Positions 17,270 to 23,796 of a stretch of DNA of 64,000 bases are shown piece by piece. Source of the DNA: Ignisphaera cupida. GTDB lineage: Archaea > Thermoproteota > Thermoprotei_A > Sulfolobales > Ignisphaeraceae. The DNA lies in the NCBI RefSeq assembly GCF_030186535.1, contig NZ_JASNVW010000001.1:124001-188000 (forward strand), written 5' to 3'. The notes beneath the pieces are model-generated. The model made no database searches, was not told the DNA's origin, and was given only the letters and a program-made list of their open reading frames with translations. Within the stretch, counting starts at the first letter, position 1. Each line of letters opens with the position of its first letter. Both the position numbers and the translations under genes were made by a program.

Positions 17270-17358
17270 ATGTAAAGATGTATCCACGAATAGATGCTGG
17301 GGAACCGATGATTCACCCCCAAAGAGTTCTTGCCCTTTAGGGCGGGGAGGAGGTTAGA
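17270..17358 (+). mobile_element. Solo right end of a TnpB-type (IS200/IS605) element
   Basis: GC-rich patch ending in TTGCCCTTTAGGGCGGGGAGG followed by AGGTTAGA. The GCCCT-TTA-GGGC hairpin plus GGGGAGGAGGT is the kind of terminal sequence that follows archaeal tnpB genes and forms the 3-prime end of the omega-RNA. One frame reads DDSPPKSSCPLGRGGG then a stop, like many TnpB C-termini. No tnpB body remains upstream. Related ends occur at 18061-18097 (minus) and 21880-21918. Confidence 0.45.
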
Positions 17359-17504
17359 CGAAAAGTAAGGAGCAGGTCAAGTAGAGAAGCATTGACCATG
17401 GCATGCACAATTTCAAGAATGAATTCAAAATTATTTTAGCTAACAATATAAATGGCTACCTGCCCTTAAATCAATTGTTGTAAACCAAGTATCAGATCTG
17501 AACC

Positions 17505-18026
17505 CTATTGAGTGGATCTGGTTTGAGCTTTTCTGAGCTTTGGATAAACAAACACTACTTTAGCTATCATAGCAAAGTATCTTAGTTTCCATGCATACTG
17601 CTTCAAATCTTTTCTACCACTTTCAAAACCCTCCATCTCAATTAAATCAGCTATTCTCTCCATCTCCTCAATATCAGCCATGGTATAATCATTTGGATCC
17701 TTATCAAGTAATTGGAGAAGCCTCTCATAAACCTCTCTAGTATAGTACTTGGATTTCGGGGTTGGAAGCAGCGATTTAACTGCTCCTCTCAAAATCAAGG
17801 CCTCTGCTGATGACAAAACGTTCTTAGCCTCTAAAGTTGATATCAAGATTTCAGAGAATTGAAGAAAAGCATTCTCAAGCTTCTCAATCCTATTGTCTAT
17901 GGAGTTAAATCTCTTATCTAGCCAGTAGACCAATGCAGAAACGGAGCTTATAATACTTGCTAGAATTGTGATGGTTGATAGCAATGTTTCATCTATCATT
18001 CTATATAGCCTTGAGCATTTTCTCAA
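17505..18026 (-). CDS. Hypothetical membrane-anchored coiled-coil protein
   Basis: 173 residues. One N-terminal hydrophobic helix (about 14-34, ISTILASII-like) is followed by a coiled-coil (RFNSIDNRIEKLENAFLQFSEIL) and a helical domain with YYTREVYERLLQLLDKDPND and DIEEMERIADLIEMEGFESG. I do not recognise the family. The start at 18026 or Met10 (17999) is equally plausible. It lies between two insertion-sequence ends, so it may be cargo of a lost element. Confidence 0.5.
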   Translation of the reverse strand: MRKCSRLYRMIDETLLSTITILASIISSVSALVYWLDKRFNSIDNRIEKLENAFLQFSEILISTLEAKNVLSSAEALILRGAVKSLLPTPKSKYYTREVYERLLQLLDKDPNDYTMADIEEMERIADLIEMEGFESGRKDLKQYAWKLRYFAMIAKVVFVYPKLRKAQTRSTQ

Positions 18027-18060
18027 ATATATACTTTATAAGTTATAAATTTGTATGATT

Positions 18061-18097
18061 CGACCTCCTCCCCACTCTAAAGGGCGAAGCTTTCGAT
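18061..18097 (-). mobile_element. Solo right end of a TnpB-type element (reverse strand)
   Basis: Read on the minus strand: TTCGCCCTTTAGAGTGGGG followed by AGGAGGTCGA, closely matching the end at 17318-17357 with the hairpin partly decayed. It sits just upstream of the hypothetical coiled-coil gene's start. No transposase ORF is attached. Confidence 0.4.
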
Positions 18098-18172
18098 TGT
18101 AATTCATTTTTGGCTTGTTGCTATTTAAATAATGGGTGAGTCGATGAGTTGCTGTATATTGTTGTGGCTTGT

Positions 18173-18590
18173 TCATAAACTGTATTTGGATCTTCGTATA
18201 AACTCAGCTACCTTGATAACATCCTTTGTTTCAAGTGGGTCATGGGTTCTGATGATATGAGCACCATTGAAGACAGCGATAGCTGTTGCTGCTAAAGAGC
18301 CGTATAGCCTTTCTGAAGGGTCTCTAAGTTCAGTTATTTCACCTATGAAAGATTTTCTTGAAACACCAACTAGGATGGGCTTGTTAAGAATTCTGATCTC
18401 CTCCAGCTCTGCTAACACCATGGAATCCCACTTGAACCATGGTATTTCACTAAACCTATTGAATCCAATACCGGGGATCTACAATAATCTTGTTTTAGTC
18501 TATCCCATCTTTAAGAGCTATTGACACTGCCTCTACTCACTTTATCTTTGGTTCAGCAACATTATTTCTCAACGTGCTTATCCATATATT
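18173..18590 (-). pseudogene. folP: Dihydropteroate synthase (folP) pseudogene
   Basis: The C-terminal 82 codons are clean DHPS: ILVGVSRKSFIGEITELRDP, SERLYGSLAATA, HIIRTHD. Upstream on the same strand NVAEPKIK, a TGA, EAVSIALKDGID, a TAA, then NKIIVDPGIGF with one extra C in a CCCC run show the preceding part of the same enzyme with two stops and one frameshift. The N-terminal half is absent. DHPS joins pterin and p-aminobenzoate. This copy is inactive, and no other folate or pterin gene is nearby. Confidence 0.8.
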
Positions 18591-19009
18591 CTATACATTG
18601 GTGGGTTGTTTAAATATGATATGCCTGTGTAAAGTATTTTGCCAAAATCTCTAACAATGTTGATTGCCTTTTCCACGCAATTTTTCATTGTGAGAATAAT
18701 GCCGTAGAATAAGGCTTTTCCTCTAACTGTGCAAAGCTCTATCTCAAGAAATATGTTGAGAAGAATAGACTTGAGGGTAGATGATTTGACAACACCCCAT
18801 CTCCTAAGAGCTAATAGCAAAGCCCTTGACTCTGGTTTCAACATTCTCTAAACACCTAAGCGCATAGCTTTCCAAATATACTTGCGAACAACCTCCCCAC
18901 TAACAACCCTCGGAAGCAAAAACCCGGCTAGAACCATTCTAGCACGGGATACAACATGCTCACTCAACTCAGTGGTTGCTTCAACAAGCTTTGCAGCTAC
19001 AACACTCAT
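18578..19009 (-). pseudogene. Unrecognised ORF interrupted by one in-frame TAG
   Basis: ATG 19009 opens 53 codons (MSVVAAKLVEATTELSEHVV and onward) ending in TAG at 18848-18850. The same frame continues at once (R, then M at 18844) for 88 more codons to 18578, including SRALLLALRRWGVVKSSTLK and RGKALFYGIIL. The two parts look like one helical protein of about 143 residues broken by a single nonsense codon. I do not recognise the family. It directly precedes the folP pseudogene on the same strand. Confidence 0.4.
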
Positions 19010-19223
19010 AAAAACAAACCATCAACTTCCTATATACAAAGCCTAGCTTTAAAAACATTCTTGAACACAGCACCTCCTGCAAAACACTAGAACAACACCA
19101 CAAAAAACATTTAGAAAGTGTGAAAAATGCTATTACTAATTTCTCCTCGAAGAACTCTCGCCATTTAAACCACTTTTAGAAGAGGCAATGCCACCTCTTT
19201 AACTCGATGATGTTTTAAGAACT

Positions 19224-19571
19224 TCATTTACCACATAACTTTTTAAGTTTCTCCAGAAATTTCTCCACATCCTTTAAAGACCTCTCCACCTCTTCTCTTG
19301 ATGCCCAATTTTTATAGAAATTCACATGCATCGATATAGCTGTTCTCCACAGCCTCCCCAGTTTCTCATCACTTGTTTCTATAACTAGCTTATTCACATA
19401 CTCCCATAGCTCTCCATGGCTCTTCAACCTACTTCCACTCCTCATATAAGCAACAGCTTTAACAGCTAGTGCAGTTACACCCAAAATCTTCTCACTAGCT
19501 TGTTTAAAATCACCTTTACTAAAATCCTCTTTCGCTCTTCTCAAATACTCCTCAGCCATATCCCAGTACAT
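19224..19571 (-). CDS. PaREP1-family HEPN-like protein
   Basis: 115-residue helical protein: YLRRAKEDFSKGDFKQASEKI followed by LKSHGELWEYVNKLV and AISMHVNFYKNW, the pattern of crenarchaeal PaREP1 proteins, which belong to the wider HEPN fold. They occur in many divergent copies per genome, often beside nucleotidyltransferases, and their function is not established. No adjacent MNT gene is coupled to it. A second PaREP1 gene lies at 20610-21098 and a dead copy at 26930-27180. Confidence 0.7.
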   Translation of the reverse strand: MYWDMAEEYLRRAKEDFSKGDFKQASEKILGVTALAVKAVAYMRSGSRLKSHGELWEYVNKLVIETSDEKLGRLWRTAISMHVNFYKNWASREEVERSLKDVEKFLEKLKKLCGK

Positions 19572-19761
19572 TCATGATTAACCTCTTCTCTAAATGTGTA
19601 AGCCATAACCACATTTATGTTTATGTATGTCATCTATTGTGCTTCTTTCTCACAGCATCTACAAAAATTTTGAGTAATTTCTTCAAAGCAATTTGCGAAG
19701 TTTTAGAGCCCATGGATTTTGCATCTGCATAGCAATTTACCTAACCTTTCCAATGTGTTGA

Positions 19762-20136
19762 CTACCACAATTTGCTTAGCATCATTTCGTCTTGTACTAG
19801 GTTTAGAAGTGCTTCGTAAAGTCCAGGCACTTTCTCAACTATTACCACACCTTTTGTAAGTATTTTCCATTTGAATTTTGGATCAAGCTCTACTAGAGGC
19901 ACTACATCTACTGGTACACCAACTCTCTCCTCAAGTTTTATGCTTAACTCTATTAGATAATCCAAGCTAGTATCTGTTGTGTAAATAGCTACATCAATAT
20001 CTCTATAGCTTTCCAATTCAACAAAACTACCAAAAACTATTGCCAGAAGAACCCTATTCTCATTCTCAAGAGCTTTTTTCAAAATGTTAAGCTTCTCCTC
20101 CTTACCACCTCTAAAATACTTATACTCCCAAAACAT
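19762..20136 (-). CDS. MntA-type nucleotidyltransferase antitoxin
   Basis: 124 residues with the nucleotidyltransferase signature FGSFVELESYRDIDVAIY (two residues shorter than the usual spacing, DxD retained) and a third acidic segment VPVDVVPLVEL. In HepT/MntA modules this enzyme silences the HEPN RNase by AMPylating its active-site tyrosine. The gene overlaps the end of the HepT gene by 17 bp, implying translational coupling. Confidence 0.8.
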   Translation of the reverse strand: MFWEYKYFRGGKEEKLNILKKALENENRVLLAIVFGSFVELESYRDIDVAIYTTDTSLDYLIELSIKLEERVGVPVDVVPLVELDPKFKWKILTKGVVIVEKVPGLYEALLNLVQDEMMLSKLW

Positions 20137-20545
20137 TTTTCAATCTCTCAACAAATCTTTTAACACTTCTAAAATCATTTTTAACATTTTCGTATATGCG
20201 CCTATCATCTATAACCCAATACCTGTGAACCAAAAGATTTCTAAGCCTTATAAGAGCCTCAATGTCTCTAAGCTCATCACTATTCACTAAACCACGATCA
20301 GCTAAAAACCTAAATGTTTGAATTGGTGTTGTTGGCTCTAATCCATAGAGTCTTCTAGCAATGTGATAAGCTAAAGCTGTCAAAGCCTCAACAAGAACAA
20401 TAATGTGGTATCTAACCCCAATTTTCTCAGCCTGTGAAAGCTCATCAAAAGGCTTTGAATAATACTCCTCAACAACTCTAATAGATTCAAGCACATCAGC
20501 TACAAGCTTTCTAACAAACTCTTTATCAATACTCATATACAACAA
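20120..20545 (-). CDS. HepT-type HEPN RNase toxin (DUF86)
   Basis: 141 residues, helical, with the intact R-X4-H-X-Y motif RNLLVHRYW near residue 107-115, the RNase active site of HepT toxins. The motif tyrosine is the known AMPylation target of MntA. The start is probably ATG 20533 (MSIDKEFV) rather than 20545. It is coupled to the MNT gene that follows. Confidence 0.8.
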   Translation of the reverse strand: MLYMSIDKEFVRKLVADVLESIRVVEEYYSKPFDELSQAEKIGVRYHIIVLVEALTALAYHIARRLYGLEPTTPIQTFRFLADRGLVNSDELRDIEALIRLRNLLVHRYWVIDDRRIYENVKNDFRSVKRFVERLKNVLGV

Positions 20546-20609
20546 CCCAAAACCACAGCCACAAACTTCAATTTAAAATTTTTGGCGTTGCTAAGCTGTT
20601 TCCAATACC

Positions 20610-21098
20610 TTAGCATTGACCATTACTGCTTTTTCCACAACCAATAACATTCTTTGTTTCCACAACCAACTTCTCTATGTGCTGCAACCTAGCCTTAACA
20701 TCCTCGAAATCAAACTTTGCTTCATGAAAACCCCAAACATGAAGCGCCCAGGCGTGGTCCCATGAGCTCAAAACCCACTCCCCAAGCTTTTTAGCAACAA
20801 ACAAAACTGTTTTTTCAAGTTCTTTAACAGTCCACCTACCCCTGCTTTCAACACTTTTCAAAACATCCTCAAGATTGTAGTGAATAGCTAATGCCTTTAC
20901 ACATTCCTCAGCAGCTTTGTAAAGCTTCTCACTTGCTTGAACAGGATCCTTATCAACAAGCTCTCTACCCTCAGCAAAATACTTCTCGGCAAGCTCAAGA
21001 TGCGTTCTGGCCACAACCTTAAGACTTTGGCTTAGCCTTTCGAAAAACGCTTCTCCACATTCTATCATCTTTTTCACTTTTGTTTGTGTTTTCAACAC
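20610..21098 (-). CDS. PaREP1-family HEPN-like protein
   Basis: 162 residues: HLELAEKYFAEGRELVDKDP, VQASEKLYKAAEECVKALAI, RWTVKELEKTV and the tryptophan-rich tail HAWALHVWGFHEAKFD, all characteristic of PaREP1. The fold is helical and related to HEPN, but the R-X4-6-H RNase motif is not evident. The start may be ATG 21065 (MIECGEAF). The tail sequence LHVWGFHE is matched by the pseudogene at 26930-27180. Confidence 0.75.
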   Translation of the reverse strand: MLKTQTKVKKMIECGEAFFERLSQSLKVVARTHLELAEKYFAEGRELVDKDPVQASEKLYKAAEECVKALAIHYNLEDVLKSVESRGRWTVKELEKTVLFVAKKLGEWVLSSWDHAWALHVWGFHEAKFDFEDVKARLQHIEKLVVETKNVIGCGKSSNGQC

Positions 21099-21269
21099 AT
21101 ATATCTCTCGCGCTATCGCTTTTTATCTTTATTTTTCCTCTTTTTATACTCATTGCAACTACACCGAAGCTCGTGGTGAATAATATGGGTTTAGTTATAC
21201 CAGCTTTAATTGAGGCAGTAAACAATTTCATGCCTATAAGATTTCAGGCAATATTTTTGTGTTGAGAAA

Positions 21270-21460
21270 AGCCCTATGGGGCAGGGAGTACTGCTCCAAG
21301 CCCTGCGGAGCTTCCCGTAGATAGGAGCCTCGTGCCGTTTACCTCAACAGCTGCCCATGAGCCTATGGGATGAGCTGGGCGAGCCCTCTAAGCGAGGCAG
21401 AAGCCCTTGACGCAGTAACGAAAAACGTGAACTAATAGGAATGAGCTTCAAGGGGCAAAC
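21270..21460 (+). ncRNA. Structured GC-rich RNA, copy B (omega-RNA-like)
   Basis: Second copy of the element at 3530-3725. Shared blocks in the same order: GCTCCAAGCCC, CGTAGATAGGAGCC, GTGCCGTTT, CAACAGCTGCCCATGA, GCGAGGCAGAAGCCC and a final GCAAAC. The terminal stem is CCCTTGA (21404-21410) with TCAAGGG (21448-21454). Copy A has different bases at these positions but also pairs, so RNA structure appears conserved. The right edge is followed by AG rather than GG. The left end is not resolved, and no host gene is visibly interrupted. Confidence 0.55.
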
Positions 21461-21609
21461 AGAATAACTAGCAATACCTGAAGCCTATAACACTTTTACA
21501 TAACTATTTATTATTTTTAACTACTTTTAATCCCCTTACTGCTATTAATTAAGCTGAGGCTTTATATCTATCAAAATTCATAAACTTTTCTGCTAGCATT
21601 TTATTGGAG

Positions 21610-21720
21610 GGATGAGCAGTGTGAGGTGGAGGAAGACACTCAATAAAACCCCTATGTCCTCGAGGGGGTTAGCCCCATAGGTTGCATGGGGAGGGAAGAA
21701 GGGGTGATGAGACCGAGTGA
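21610..21720 (+). other. GC-rich island of unknown nature
   Basis: A compact GC-rich patch (GAGGTGGAGGAAGACACTC, GTCCTCGAGGGGGTTAGCCCC, CATGGGGAGGGAAG) in AT-rich DNA, 150 bp beyond copy B. It contains short inverted repeats but does not align with copies A or B. It may be the end of another insertion sequence or a separate RNA. A TGATGA box is present without a matching CTGA box. Confidence 0.3.
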
Positions 21721-21879
21721 TTAATAATCATTAAAAATAACTATCAATAATGATGAAGGTCAAACCCTATAACACTAACGTTAAATAAGTTAATTGAAGT
21801 CTTAAACACCTTCTACTTGAAGAACATGGTTGAGATGTTTTGGCCTATGATAGTTGAAGAGAAGAAAGCAAGGTTTGCA

Positions 21880-21918
21880 ACTAAAAGCCTTGCTTTTTAA
21901 GGTGGGGAGAGGGTCAGA
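21880..21918 (+). mobile_element. Degraded right end of a TnpB-type element
   Basis: AAGCCTTGCTTTTTAAGGTGG then GGAGAGGGTCAGA resembles the solo ends at 17318-17357 and 18061-18097. It is preceded by about 45 codons open in one frame (TLNKLIEVLNTFYLKNMVEM and onward to 21898) that could be a fragment of a TnpB N-terminus, though I cannot confirm this. Confidence 0.35.
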
Positions 21919-21966
21919 TGCTAAGACAACGCTGCTGAAATTCCTGTTCCTAGATATAGCAATGTG

Positions 21967-22740
21967 TTAAGCTTGTCTTGATAGAACTTCGCTATAGTAT
22001 TTCTCTAGCCTGGGTCTAAAATCTAGACATTCTTTCAGTGTTTTAACCTCGAAATCAATTCTCTCCTCAACACCTCTATCAACTACAACAATGCCCTTGG
22101 ACACCACTTCACATGCTAGTAGCAGTGGTGCTGTTCTGAGATCAACAACATCAACTTTTTTGTTGGTGGCATCCTCAAGCTCTAGAATGAGTTCAACAAG
22201 TTCTCTCCACCCCATTGAATTCCTTGTGTAGATAGCTACATCAACATCGCTTTCATCTCTATAAACACCTGTGGCATATGAGCCAAAAACATATGCAAAA
22301 ACAATGTTGCTTCTCTTTTCAAGAACCTTTTTAACACTATCAACAATGTTGCTCAAACTCTCTTTTTGAGGATCAACACCCCTATTTGCAACATATTCAA
22401 ATATTCTATTCACAAAATTTTCAAGTTCCTCAATGTTTTGCAAAACCTCATACAACTTCCCATAATCTATTCTGGCATATCCATGTACAAGCACATTTCT
22501 AAGACCTATCCACAACTCAAGTCTTTTAGACTCATCATAGCTCAACACTCCACATTCTCTAAAAATTTTTGCAACATCTCGATATCTCTCAGGCTTAATT
22601 AGTTTAAGTATTGATGCAATTCTCATACCAACATCTATTATGGCTTCGATAGCAAGATGCAAATACCTTTCAATAGCACCTCTCAACACATAGTCTTCAA
22701 AATACCTCAAATCTCTAACTTTCGATCTAAGCAATTTCAA
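21967..22740 (-). CDS. HepT-MntA fusion (HEPN RNase joined to MNT nucleotidyltransferase)
   Basis: 257 residues. Residues about 1-120 are a DUF86/HepT domain with intact R-X4-H-X-Y (RNVLVHGYA). Residues about 130-230 are an MNT domain with a full GS-X10-D-x-D motif (GSYATGVYRDESDVDVAIY) and VDVVDLRT. Toxin and antitoxin are thus one chain. The TTG at 22740 cuts the first HEPN helix; family-like sequence (VRDRLAFAKSCIEIL) continues upstream in frame for about 15 codons. A good GAGGTGATG start signal at 22792-22800 is out of frame by one base, pointing to a small indel at the 5-prime end. Confidence 0.75.
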   Translation of the reverse strand: MKLLRSKVRDLRYFEDYVLRGAIERYLHLAIEAIIDVGMRIASILKLIKPERYRDVAKIFRECGVLSYDESKRLELWIGLRNVLVHGYARIDYGKLYEVLQNIEELENFVNRIFEYVANRGVDPQKESLSNIVDSVKKVLEKRSNIVFAYVFGSYATGVYRDESDVDVAIYTRNSMGWRELVELILELEDATNKKVDVVDLRTAPLLLACEVVSKGIVVVDRGVEERIDFEVKTLKECLDFRPRLEKYYSEVLSRQA

Positions 22741-22852
22741 AATCTCTATACAGCTTTTAGCAAAAGCTAGTCTATCTCTAACAATTATTGTACATCACCT
22801 CAGATTGGTGTTGCTACACAACACTTTGAAGTATTTACTAGATTGTTGCTAG

Positions 22853-23242
22853 CTACTCTACTTTAACAACACTCTTATTTTTATCTATAAACATTTTTCT
22901 GAATTCTTCACAGCTCATCACATGTATATCCACTGGATAGTCCCATGGAAGCTCATACTTATCTATAGCTATTCTCATAACCTGTCTCCTAATCTCCTTA
23001 ACCTTTTCAGGGTAAAGCTCTTCACATAGAACTATAGCCACATCAACATCACTTAAAACAGTTAATCTATTTTCGGCAGCTCCACCAACAACATAAACAG
23101 TGGCGTTGAGCCCAAGATCCTTAACAGCATTTGCAATAGCCTTTGCAGCTTTTCTCCACATCCTCAAATAGTTGATGTGGTATCTAACCCACAACACTAT
23201 TCTCAACCTCTTCAAGAAGCTTGTGAAGATCTTTACAAGCAA
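22853..23242 (-). CDS. MNT-type nucleotidyltransferase
   Basis: 129 residues. The nucleotidyltransferase core is VVGGAAENRLTVLSDVDVAI (GG-X10-D-x-D) with VDIHVMSCEEF as the third acidic strand. The true start may be an internal methionine (MWRKAAKAIANAV), because the first 27 residues overlap the HEPN gene. It is the partner of the broken HEPN gene immediately upstream, overlapping it by 59 bp. Confidence 0.7.
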   Translation of the reverse strand: MLVKIFTSFLKRLRIVLWVRYHINYLRMWRKAAKAIANAVKDLGLNATVYVVGGAAENRLTVLSDVDVAIVLCEELYPEKVKEIRRQVMRIAIDKYELPWDYPVDIHVMSCEEFRKMFIDKNKSVVKVE

Positions 23243-23606
23243 CAGCCATTTTAATCACATCATCTTTGCTATATACAAATACTCCATACCTAGACATTGT
23301 ATATGCAGAGTCTAGATCTCCAAGCAAATCCCTATACCTCTTAGAAAAATCCCTAACCCTATTCGACTCCACACCAAAACCAAGCTCCTCAAGAATTTTC
23401 GCAGGCAAGCCAAGCAACTCTCCAATGCTATGAATCCTTGGAATCTCACCCGAGAATCTAAATATCGAAGCCTTGACTCTTAACTGACACCACTGCTAAA
23501 TATTGAACGCAGCTATATCCACAACACCTCTATCAACAAGCTCTAAACCCACTTGCAAAAACACCTTCGATCTATCTTTAAGAAGATTAACCCTTTCACC
23601 ACTCAC
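23184..23606 (-). pseudogene. HEPN-domain gene with a nonsense mutation
   Basis: From GTG 23606 the frame reads NLLKDRSKVFLQVGLELVD, then RGVVDIAAFNI, a TAG, QWCQLRVKASIFRFSGEIPR and IHSIGELLG, which is the standard COG2250 HEPN layout in which the TAG replaces the glutamate of the usual AxHAEQ-like motif (GAG to TAG). Only the 77 codons from 23417 onward appear as an open frame. The following MNT gene is intact, so an antitoxin without its toxin remains. Confidence 0.65.
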
Positions 23607-23796
23607 AAGCAACACTCTCCGAAAATACACACCTACTTAAACATATTACTATCTCTATAACCCTCTCAACAACTTGTAGCTACAATGCATAGAGAAGAGT
23701 TCAGCTCCCCCAATAAAAGCTGGTAGCCTGGTAACTATATCATGAGTTTTGAGTTTTAGGTAATAAAAATTTATATACTAGTTGTTGTTTCTTAAA

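Noticed and set aside
21080-21265. 61-codon plus-strand ORF upstream of RNA copy B
   Set aside because: No ribosome-binding site, hydrophobic and antisense to the PaREP1 start; no similarity to TnpB seen.
21690-21780. C/D box RNA suggested by TGATGA boxes
   Set aside because: No CTGA D boxes at suitable spacing.
18848-23500. Pyrrolysine or other TAG recoding
   Set aside because: Two lone TAG codons in pseudogene-rich DNA, no suppressor genes in view; nonsense mutation is simpler.
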